DNA from: an uncultured Lysobacteraceae bacterium
GTDB taxonomy: Bacteria > Pseudomonadota > Gammaproteobacteria > Xanthomonadales > Xanthomonadaceae
Direction of reading: 5' to 3'
Length of the DNA stretch: 5,422 bases
NCBI GenBank assembly: GCA_946886995.1
Contig: CAMPJU010000106.1
Location: forward strand, 1 to 5,422
The notes below the pieces were generated by a model. It was not told the origin of the DNA. It ran no database searches and worked only from the letters and a program-made list of their open reading frames with translations. Shown here one piece after another: positions 1 to 5,422 of the stretch (positions within the stretch are counted from its first letter, which is position 1; every line of letters begins with the position of its first letter). Both the position numbers and the translations under genes were made by a program.

Positions 1-1322
1 GAGCAGCCCATCGCCGGGGCCACCGCCTTGCCGCCGGCGTCGAGCACCGTGCCGCCCATCGCCTCGGCGTACTTCCGGCCCAGCTGGAACACGTGGCCGA
101 CCTCGATGCCGCGCGCGATGGCGAGCGTGCCCTTGCCGCAGGGCGAGGGATCGCCCGCGACCACGTTGCGGATGTCGGCGACCAGGTCGGGCTCGGGCAG
201 GTCGCGGCCCCAGTTGACGCCGGCCAGGTGGAAACCCGTCTCGTTGGCACCGACCACGAAGTCGGCCATGGCGGCGACGCAGCGGTCGGCGACGACCTGG
301 ATCGGCTTCGCGGGGCGGACGGGGCCGAGGAATCCGGGCGTTCCGCCGAGGTGGTCGCGGATCTCCGCCTCGGTCGCCAGGCGGTAGTCCGCCAGCCCGG
401 GGACCTTCGCGAGCTTGATCTCGTTGGCGACGTGGTCGCCGCGCAGCAGCGCGAGCACGAAGCCCTGTTCGCCCACGAGCGCGAGCGACTTCGCGGTGCG
501 CGCGAGCGGAATGTCGAGCAGGGCCGCGACGTCCTCGCACGTCTTCTGCGCGGGCGTCTCGACCTTGCGCATCGCCTCGGCCGGCGCCGGACGATCGCCC
601 GCGGCGATGGCCTCGGCGAGCTCGACGTTCGCTGCGTAGTCGGAAGCATCAGAGAACGCGATCGCGTCCTCGCCCGAATCCGCCAGCACGTGGAACTCGT
701 GCGACGCGCTGCCGCCGATCGCGCCGGTATCGGCGAACACGGCGCGGTGCCGCAGGCCGAGCCGCGAGAAGATCCGGCCGTATGCGTCGAACATCTTGCG
801 GTACTCGTGCTCGAGCCCCGCGTCGTCGATGCTGAAGGAATAGGCATCCTTCATCAGGAACTCGCGTGAGCGCATGACGCCGAACCGCGGGCGGATCTCG
901 TCGCGGAACTTGGTCTGGATCTGGAAGAAGGTGACCGGCAACTGCTTGTACGACTGCAGTTCGTTGCGCGCGAAGTCGGTGATCACTTCCTCGTGGGTCG
1001 GCCCGAAGCAGTACCAGGATTCCTTGCGGTCCTGCATCTTCAGCAGCTGGCCGCCGAACTTCTCCCAGCGTCCGGTTTCCTCCCACAATTCCTTCGGCTG
1101 CACCGCGGGCATCAGCAGCTCGATCGCGCCGGCGGCCTCCATTTCCTGCCGGACCACCGTCTCGACCTTGCGCAGCACGCGCAGGCCCAGCGGCGACCAG
1201 GTGTACAGGCCCGCGGCGAGCTTGCGGATCATGCCCGCCTTGAGCATCAGCTTGTGGCTGGCGACCTCGGCTTCGGCCGGGGTTTCCCGGCTGGTGGACA
1301 GGTGGAATTGCGACAGGCGCAT
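1..1322 (-). CDS. proS: Prolyl-tRNA synthetase, bacterial type with editing domain (C-terminus cut by window edge)
   Basis: Cytoplasmic class II aminoacyl-tRNA synthetase that charges tRNA-Pro with proline. The reading frame is open from the ATG at 1322 to the window start, giving 440 of about 570 expected residues. Residues 37-75 match motif 1 ([17 protein letters not shown]). Residues 104-114 hold [11 protein letters not shown], and residues 137-162 hold motif 2 ([19 protein letters not shown] then LMKDAYSF). Residues from about 224 to 405 form the inserted YbaK-like editing domain of bacterial ProS, with K278 in TAKSL at the position of the E. coli editing lysine K279, and LRGDH at 293-297. 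The frame ends at MGC (438-440), the beginning of motif 3, so the anticodon-binding domain lies outside. The start MRLSQFHL is the usual family N-terminus; no clear Shine-Dalgarno precedes it. It lies 72 bases downstream of the cytochrome gene on the same strand. The identification is very secure. Confidence 0.97.
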   Translation of the reverse strand, partial: MRLSQFHLSTSRETPAEAEVASHKLMLKAGMIRKLAAGLYTWSPLGLRVLRKVETVVRQEMEAAGAIELLMPAVQPKELWEETGRWEKFGGQLLKMQDRKESWYCFGPTHEEVITDFARNELQSYKQLPVTFFQIQTKFRDEIRPRFGVMRSREFLMKDAYSFSIDDAGLEHEYRKMFDAYGRIFSRLGLRHRAVFADTGAIGGSASHEFHVLADSGEDAIAFSDASDYAANVELAEAIAAGDRPAPAEAMRKVETPAQKTCEDVAALLDIPLARTAKSLALVGEQGFVLALLRGDHVANEIKLAKVPGLADYRLATEAEIRDHLGGTPGFLGPVRPAKPIQVVADRCVAAMADFVVGANETGFHLAGVNWGRDLPEPDLVADIRNVVAGDPSPCGKGTLAIARGIEVGHVFQLGRKYAEAMGGTVLDAGGKAVAPAMGC

Positions 1323-1336
1323 GGAGGTCGCTTTTG

Positions 1337-1393
1337 CGGGCGGAAAGTCGCCATTCTGCCGCGCGCGGGGCGCCAGCGCGAGGATTCCGCCCG
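1337..1393. repeat. 9-bp perfect inverted repeat spanning the cytochrome c-proS gap
   Basis: CGGGCGGAA at 1337-1345 and TTCCGCCCG at 1385-1393 are exact reverse complements separated by 39 bases. The repeat nearly fills the space between the stop codon of the cytochrome gene (1397-1395) and the proS start (1322). Inside the loop are a 10-bp self-complementary CCGCGCGCGG (1359-1368) and GGCGCC (1369-1374). On the transcribed minus strand the second arm is followed by CAAAAGCG rather than a T tract, so this is not a standard rho-independent terminator. It could be an RNA structure at the operon end or in the proS leader, or chance in GC-rich DNA. Confidence 0.4.
1353..1358 (-). promoter_or_regulatory. 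Weak candidate -10 element for proS
   Basis: On the minus strand CAGAAT stands about 30 bases before the proS ATG and resembles TATAAT at four of six positions. It is among the few A/T-richer spots in a very GC-rich gap. No good -35 hexamer is visible 16-18 bases upstream, where the sequence is TCGCGC-like. If used, it would give a leader of roughly 20-25 nucleotides. This is tentative; proS could also be transcribed by read-through from the oxidase operon. Confidence 0.18.
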
Positions 1394-1394
1394 G

Positions 1395-2597
1395 TCAGCC
1401 GCGTGCGGTGCAGCCGCGGGGCAGGCTGGCGTAGTAACGGGCGAGCGCGTCGATGTCGCGGTCTTCCAGCTCGCGGGCCGCTGCGCGCATCAGGCCGGCA
1501 TAGGGCGTGCCGCCGCGGTGCCCGTCGCGGAACAGTTCCAGCTGCAGCGCCAGGTAATCGGCATGCTGGCCAGCGATTGCCGGGAACAGCCGGTTCGGGT
1601 TCGCCCCACCGTCGCCACCCGTCCCGTGGCACGACGCGCACGCCGGGATCTTGCGTGCCGGATCGCCGTTCGCGGCCAGCGCCTCGCCGCGGGCATGCAA
1701 TGCCGGATCGTCGCAACGCCGGTCGTCGCCGGTTGCCGGCAGCGCGGCTGCCGGAAGCGCGGAAAAGTGCCGGGCCAGCGCGTGCCGCTGGCGCGGGTCG
1801 AGGCCGGCGGCGACGGGCTGCATGATCCCGCTGTGGCGCCGGCCCCGGGCGAACGCGCGCAGGCTCGCTTCCAGGTACGCCGCGTCGAGCCCGGCCAGCC
1901 GCGGGATCGCGCCCGCGCCGCGCCCCATGCCGTCCGTGCCGTGGCAGCGCTCGCAGTTCGGCTGCACCGACGCGACCGGCGTGCCCTGGACGGCGGAGCG
2001 CGTCTGCGCGCCGGGTCGGTCGCCATGCGCGAGTCGCCGGAACTGCGCCGGCGACAAATCCGGCAGCGCGCGCAGGAATGCCACCATCGCCCAGACCTCG
2101 TCGTCGCGGTGCCGTGCGGGCCAGGCCGGCATGGCGGTGTACTTGATGCCGTGCTTGACGATCCAGAACAGTTCCGCGTCGCGCAGCGTGCCGGTGCCGT
2201 GCGGCAGGTAGGGCGGCTTGGGCGTCATGTGACGCACCACCAGCTCGCGCGGCACGCCCGGTGCGCCATGGCAGGGCATGCAGTTGGCCGCATAGTGCCC
2301 GGCGCCCTTGAGCACCAGCGCCGGGTCGTCGAGCGGCGGCGCCTGCAGGCCGAGGGTGCGGGTGCGCACGGAACTGCGCATCGTGAACTGCAGTAGGGCG
2401 CGGGTGACGGCCCAGTGCCCGTCGCTGGCGGCGATCGGCACCAGCCCCGCGGCCACGAACAGCAGCCCGCCGGTGCCCAGCAGGGCCAGCACCACCAGGA
2501 CCCGGCACGTCACCAGGCGCCAGCCGCCTTCGGCCAGGCATGCCCAGGCGCGGCGTGCCTGGCGGAACAACCATGGGTCGCGCATGCGGTCAGCCAT
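1395..2597 (-). CDS. Membrane-anchored triheme cytochrome c
   Basis: A 400-residue c-type cytochrome that probably shuttles electrons on the periplasmic face to the terminal oxidase encoded by the same operon. One hydrophobic segment at about residues 32-52 is an uncleaved signal anchor, with arginines on its cytoplasmic side. Three covalent haem sites follow: CMPCH (106-110), CERCH (215-219) and CASCH (320-324). Each has a plausible distal Met ligand: M156 in AMPAW, M259 in GIMQPV and M370 in AGLMRAA. Domain 1 resembles the mono/diheme cytochrome c family seen with dehydrogenases and oxidases; domains 2 and 3 look like a tandem c4/c553-type pair. Two extra cysteines, C295 and C396, flank the third domain and could form a disulfide. 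The ATG at 2597 overlaps the end of the CtaG-like gene by 8 bases and has GGTGG just upstream; an in-frame ATG at 2585 is an alternative. The haem assignment is secure and the redox partner is inferred from context. Confidence 0.93.
   Translation of the reverse strand: MADRMRDPWLFRQARRAWACLAEGGWRLVTCRVLVVLALLGTGGLLFVAAGLVPIAASDGHWAVTRALLQFTMRSSVRTRTLGLQAPPLDDPALVLKGAGHYAANCMPCHGAPGVPRELVVRHMTPKPPYLPHGTGTLRDAELFWIVKHGIKYTAMPAWPARHRDDEVWAMVAFLRALPDLSPAQFRRLAHGDRPGAQTRSAVQGTPVASVQPNCERCHGTDGMGRGAGAIPRLAGLDAAYLEASLRAFARGRRHSGIMQPVAAGLDPRQRHALARHFSALPAAALPATGDDRRCDDPALHARGEALAANGDPARKIPACASCHGTGGDGGANPNRLFPAIAGQHADYLALQLELFRDGHRGGTPYAGLMRAAARELEDRDIDALARYYASLPRGCTARG
2590..2597 (-). other. Overlapping stop/start (ATGGCTGA) linking the CtaG-like gene and cytochrome c
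   Basis: The start codon of the triheme cytochrome (2597-2595) lies eight bases inside the end of the CtaG-like gene, whose TGA is at 2592-2590. The out-of-frame overlap suggests translational coupling and one transcript. Confidence 0.8.
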
Positions 2598-3249
2598 CGG
2601 CCACCACCCGGCCGCGCTCGCGCAGCAGTCCCGCGAGCAGCCACAGCGCGCCGGCGAGGTACGCCGTGCCGCCGATCGCCAGCATCAGCACGCCGCCGAG
2701 GTGCTGGTCCTGCAACGGCGACAGGCCGAACGGCAACGCCGCGGCCCCTGCATGTGCGTGGGTGTAGAGCGTCCGGCCCGCGAGTGCCAGCAGCACGCCC
2801 AGCAGGGTCATGTGCATGGACGTGAGCAGCAGGCCGCCGATGCCCGCGGCCGCGCGCTGGCGGCGATGCCGTTGATCCCCGCCGAACGCGGACAGCCACA
2901 GCATCAACCCGACCACCAGGAAGCTCGCCTGCTCGAACACCAGCAGCGCGGTCGATGCGCGTGCCGCGTGGTGCAGCGCCGGTGCATGCCAGGCCCACAC
3001 CACCAGGAACTCGAAGATCGACGCGACGACCGCGCCGAACACCGCCGGCCAGCGCCGCGCGGGGTCCGCGGCCGTTCCGGCCAGGCCAATGGCCAGCAGC
3101 GGTGCGGCCAGCGCGACGACGGACAGGTGCATCAGCATGTGCGCCGCGAAGGACGACCGCGACCAGTCCGGCAGCGGACCCAGCCACGCGGCGGCCAGCA
3201 CCAGCGCGCCGGCCAGCAGCCACCCCTGTTTGCGGCCGGCGGTGCCCAT
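2590..3249 (-). CDS. ctaG: caa3-type CtaG-like cytochrome c oxidase assembly membrane protein
   Basis: A 219-residue integral membrane protein resembling the caa3_CtaG family (Pfam caa3_CtaG), which in Bacillus is needed for an active caa3 oxidase and is thought to act in copper-centre assembly. It is not the Cox11-type protein also called CtaG in proteobacteria. About six hydrophobic segments are visible (roughly 10-25, 36-58, 68-87, 102-122, 134-158, 183-208). Family-like polar residues lie in or near them: H37 and H41 in AHMLMH, WHAP at 87-90 then H93 and H94, H146-M147, H164/H166, and DQHLGG at 181-186. These His and Met residues are plausible metal ligands, which is inference. The protein is somewhat short for the family. 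The start at 3249 was chosen because it overlaps the upstream stop (TGATG); extending to 3318 would add an arginine-rich stretch inside the preceding gene. It lies between the 131-residue membrane protein and the cytochrome. Confidence 0.85.
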   Translation of the reverse strand: MGTAGRKQGWLLAGALVLAAAWLGPLPDWSRSSFAAHMLMHLSVVALAAPLLAIGLAGTAADPARRWPAVFGAVVASIFEFLVVWAWHAPALHHAARASTALLVFEQASFLVVGLMLWLSAFGGDQRHRRQRAAAGIGGLLLTSMHMTLLGVLLALAGRTLYTHAHAGAAALPFGLSPLQDQHLGGVLMLAIGGTAYLAGALWLLAGLLRERGRVVADG

Positions 3250-3251
3250 CA
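3247..3251 (-). other. TGATG stop/start overlap
   Basis: The TGA of the 131-residue membrane protein (3251-3249) shares its final A with the ATG of the CtaG-like gene (3249-3247). This arrangement is typical of translational reinitiation. It fixes the CtaG-like start in preference to the longer possible frame. Confidence 0.8.
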
Positions 3252-3644
3252 CCGGCACGTCCCGATCATGACGGCGCCCAGTGCGGTGTAGGCGACGGCG
3301 ACGAACGACAGGCCGCAAAGCAGGGCGGTCGCCAGGCCGAGGAACCGGTGGCGGTCGCCGGCGGTGGCGTCGTCATGCGGCGGCGGCTGCCGCCCGGCGC
3401 GGTGGCGTTGCCAGCCGCGCCAGCCGAGCCATGCGACGAGTGCGAGCGCGACGGCCGTATACGCGAACAGCGCGGTGCGGGCGTCGCCGAGGGACGCCGC
3501 CGGCATCGTGCGCGCGCACCAGACGGCGGCCGTGACGTACGAAGCCAGGAAGTGGATGGCCCACACCAGCGGTCCCGCCGTCAGGCGCCACAGCCCGCCA
3601 CGGGTGCGGGGGTCGGTCGGGGGATTGGCAGGCCGGTCGTTCAT
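3249..3644 (-). CDS. Small three-helix membrane protein of the oxidase operon, function unknown
   Basis: A 131-residue protein that I cannot assign to a named family with confidence. Three hydrophobic segments are visible at about residues 21-43, 57-76 and 101-127, with a short polar, proline-rich N-terminus and a His/Arg/Pro-rich loop (about 77-100) between helices 2 and 3. Helix 1 carries LVWAIHFLASYV (26-37) and WCA (42-44); its W28, H31, Y36 and C43 look like residues that would be conserved. The ATG at 3644 is eight bases after the fusion oxidase stop, with only ACGTCGCG between and no clear Shine-Dalgarno. The stop overlaps the CtaG-like start. Position between the catalytic subunit and an assembly factor suggests an accessory subunit or assembly helper of the oxidase. 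Reality as a gene is supported by both tight junctions and the coherent membrane topology; the role is inferred only from context. Confidence 0.8.
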   Translation of the reverse strand: MNDRPANPPTDPRTRGGLWRLTAGPLVWAIHFLASYVTAAVWCARTMPAASLGDARTALFAYTAVALALVAWLGWRGWQRHRAGRQPPPHDDATAGDRHRFLGLATALLCGLSFVAVAYTALGAVMIGTCR

Positions 3645-3652
3645 CGCGACGT

Positions 3653-5422
3653 TCAATGGGCCAGCAGCGGGAAGGCCGCGACCACGGCGACGGTCACCAC
3701 CACCGTGACGGCGACGAAGTGCCAGAACAGCGCGACGTTGTGGATGTCGGCGTCGTATGCGGCCGTCATCCTGCCGGCGACGCGCCGTGCGATGCAGTAC
3801 GCCTGCATCAGCGCGCCCGCCGCCAGGTGCGCGGCGGTCCATCCCGACAGCAGCCACACGGTTGCGTCGTACGCGTGGCGCGTCGGGTCCATGCCCGCCA
3901 GCCACGGCCCGGCGAGCAGTGCGCCACAGGCGCCCAGTGCCAGGACGGTGGCGATGCCCGAAGCGGCGTAGAAGCCGGCGGCCAGGTCGCGCCTGTTCCA
4001 GTGGCGCGCCAGCAGGGTGAGCGCCCAGGACGCCAGCGCGAAGGCGAGCGCGAGCAACGGCCACGCCAGGCCCGGTCCGTCTCCCGGCGCCGGCGGGAAG
4101 GTCCCGTGCACGGTCCAGAAGAAGAAGTAGCCGAACACCAGGCTGGCGAACGCCGCCATGTCGCCGACCATGGTGATGAACATCGCCCACCAGCCCACCG
4201 ACGCCGGCCCCGACGCATACAGCGGCAACCGCAGGTCGTGGCCCACGTCCTTCGTGGGGACTTCCGGGATGCGCGCGGTGCCGGTCCACAACCAGGCGAG
4301 GATGGTCGCGATCGCCAGCACCCCACTGATGCCGGCGGCGATGTACAACTCGTACACGGGCAGGATGAACGCACCGCCGGTGAAGACCGCTGCCCACAGC
4401 GTGAGGAAGGTCGGCCCCGGCACGCGCAGGCATTGCCCGGGCACCGCGTCGAGGGTGGAGGTGACCAGTGTCTCGCGCCTGCCTTCGGGTGCGTCGCCCA
4501 GGTAACCGCGCCCGGCTTCCACGTCCTCCGCCAGGCGCGGCTGGTCCCAGAGCGGATAGCGACTGTCCACCGTGGGGATCGAGCGCAGGCCCCAGGCCTG
4601 GTTCGGGACCCCACCGAGCCATTCGAGCGTGCCCGCGCGCCAGGGATTGGGCGGCACCGGGTCCTTCCGCAGCAGCGCCCGCACGGCGTCGACCAGCACC
4701 AGCGCGAAGCCGGCGGCCAGCACGAACGCGCCGACCGTCGAAACGAGGTTCAGCAGGTCCAGCCCCTGGTCCGCGCGATAGGTCGCGACGCGCCGCGGCA
4801 TGCCGGCCAGCCCGGACACGTGCATCGGCAGGAACGCGATGTTGAAGCCGGCGAACATCAGCCAGAACGCGATCCGCCCCAGGCGCGCGGACAGCATCCG
4901 TCCCGCCATCAGCGGGAAGAAGTAGTACACGCCGGCGATGAGCGGGAACACCATGCCGCCGATCAGCACGTAGTGCAGGTGGGCGACGATGAAGTAGGTG
5001 TCGTGCGCCTGGAAGTCGAACGGCGCCAGCGCGATCATCACCCCGGTCAGCCCGCCCAGCACGAAGATCACCAGTGCGCCGAGCACGAACAGCATCGGCA
5101 CGCTGCGCACCAGGCGGCCGGCGAGCACGGTGGCGAGCAGCGCGAAGATCTGCACGCCCGTCGGCAAGGCGACCGCCTGCGATGCGGCCGAGAAGAACGC
5201 GAGCGAGATGTCCGGCAGCCCCGTGGTGAACATGTGGTGGACCCACAGCCCGAAGCTGAGGAAGCCGGTGCCCACCGCCGCCAGCACGATCCAGCTGTAG
5301 CCGATGATCGGGTGGCGCGCGAAGGTCGGCACGATCATCGCCACCAGCGCGATCGCCGGCAGGAAGATGATGTAGACCTCCGGGTGGCCGAAGATCCAGA
5401 ACAGGTGCTGCCACAGCAGCGG
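3653..5422 (-). CDS. ctaD: Cytochrome c oxidase subunit I fused to subunit III-like domain (N-terminus outside window)
   Basis: Catalytic subunit of a haem-copper oxidase that reduces O2 to water and pumps protons across the inner membrane. The frame is open to the window edge; 589 residues are visible, beginning in helix VI (PLLWQHLFWIFGHPEVY). About 230-250 N-terminal residues are missing. Numbered from the edge, CuB ligands are H13, H62 and H63; Y17 is the cross-link tyrosine; E15 is the D-pathway glutamate marking an A1-type oxidase; H148 and H150 in VAHLHY bind haems a3 and a; MPRR (208-211) is the propionate arginine pair. The usual K-pathway lysine is Q91 (LPTGVQIF). Helix XII ends near 250, followed by NPWRAGTLEW (259-268). 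A linker and two helices (about 338-382) lead into five helices (about 407-587) resembling subunit III helices III-VII, including GDM (420-422) and FWHFV (566-570). The GTG at 5344 is internal, not the start. Confidence 0.95.
   Translation of the reverse strand, partial: PLLWQHLFWIFGHPEVYIIFLPAIALVAMIVPTFARHPIIGYSWIVLAAVGTGFLSFGLWVHHMFTTGLPDISLAFFSAASQAVALPTGVQIFALLATVLAGRLVRSVPMLFVLGALVIFVLGGLTGVMIALAPFDFQAHDTYFIVAHLHYVLIGGMVFPLIAGVYYFFPLMAGRMLSARLGRIAFWLMFAGFNIAFLPMHVSGLAGMPRRVATYRADQGLDLLNLVSTVGAFVLAAGFALVLVDAVRALLRKDPVPPNPWRAGTLEWLGGVPNQAWGLRSIPTVDSRYPLWDQPRLAEDVEAGRGYLGDAPEGRRETLVTSTLDAVPGQCLRVPGPTFLTLWAAVFTGGAFILPVYELYIAAGISGVLAIATILAWLWTGTARIPEVPTKDVGHDLRLPLYASGPASVGWWAMFITMVGDMAAFASLVFGYFFFWTVHGTFPPAPGDGPGLAWPLLALAFALASWALTLLARHWNRRDLAAGFYAASGIATVLALGACGALLAGPWLAGMDPTRHAYDATVWLLSGWTAAHLAAGALMQAYCIARRVAGRMTAAYDADIHNVALFWHFVAVTVVVTVAVVAAFPLLAH

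Noticed and set aside
93..869. Plus-strand open frame of 258 codons inside proS
   Set aside because: It is a mirror-frame shadow of the ProS coding sequence, with no recognisable domain.
1323..1394. Rho-independent terminator after the cytochrome gene
   Set aside because: The inverted repeat is long-looped and neither strand has a T tract following the second arm.
993..2396. A 467-codon plus-strand open frame antisense to proS and the cytochrome
   Set aside because: It lies antisense to two clearly recognised genes, spans their junction, and has low-complexity Arg/Gly/Ala composition; long antisense frames are expected at this GC content.
649..2574. A 641-codon open frame on the minus strand crossing the proS start and the cytochrome gene
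   Set aside because: It runs out of frame through both proS and the triheme cytochrome, is dominated by Arg/Ala/Gly/Pro as expected of a GC-rich shadow, and has no domain-like sequence.
3250..3318. N-terminal extension of the CtaG-like protein to a start at 3318
   Set aside because: It adds 23 mostly Arg/His residues lying inside the preceding gene; the TGATG junction at 3251-3247 gives a better start.
2955..3971. Plus-strand open frame of 338 codons across the CtaG-like, small membrane protein and oxidase genes
   Set aside because: It crosses three well-supported genes on the other strand and has no coherent protein features.
5342..5344. GTG as the start of the oxidase gene
   Set aside because: It falls within helix VI; the essential WQHLFWIFGHPEVY motif lies upstream in the same frame and the frame stays open to the window edge.
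3249..5414. Single 721-codon minus-strand frame that ends with the 131-residue membrane protein
   Set aside because: Only the last 131 residues (from ATG at 3644) are protein-like; upstream the frame is an off-frame reading of the oxidase gene, which carries all haem and copper ligands in another frame.
1..5422. Mobile element, CRISPR array, tRNA/rRNA, or riboswitch
   Set aside because: No transposase, terminal repeats, regularly spaced repeats or tRNA-like cloverleaf was seen, and coding sequence occupies nearly all of the window.

Overview
The window is a GC-rich piece of bacterial chromosome, roughly 70% G+C by eye, with strong G/C bias at third codon positions. All five genes lie on the minus strand and are tightly packed. 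Gene content, the ProS sequence and the base composition suggest a gammaproteobacterium of the Xanthomonadaceae/Lysobacteraceae type (Lysobacter- or Luteimonas-like). That placement is an inference from memory of similar proteins, not a search result.

Read in the direction of transcription, from high to low coordinates, the layout is as follows. (1) 5422-3653: the C-terminal 589 residues of a haem-copper cytochrome c oxidase subunit I fused to a subunit III-like domain; its start lies beyond the window. (2) 3644-3249: a 131-residue three-helix membrane protein of unknown function. (3) 3249-2590: a caa3-type CtaG-like membrane protein, probably for copper delivery or oxidase assembly. (4) 2597-1395: a membrane-anchored triheme cytochrome c of 400 residues. 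(5) 1322 to the window start: prolyl-tRNA synthetase, cut off at class II motif 3, so the C-terminal anticodon-binding region is missing. The first four genes are separated by 8 bases or overlap (TGATG and ATGGCTGA junctions), so they form one translationally coupled operon. proS follows after a 72-base gap that contains a 9-bp inverted repeat and no recognisable intrinsic terminator.

Together the first four genes describe an accessory aa3/caa3-like terminal oxidase module. The triheme cytochrome c is the likely electron carrier, the I+III fusion reduces oxygen and pumps protons, and the CtaG-like protein probably serves copper-centre assembly. Subunit II (CuA) is not in the window and is expected just upstream of the fusion. 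proS is a housekeeping gene and probably a neighbour by position only.

No phage, insertion sequence, CRISPR array, tRNA or rRNA was seen. I did not find a wholly new system. The points most worth checking are the Gln at the K-pathway lysine position of the oxidase, the uncharacterised 131-residue protein, and the three-haem cytochrome.
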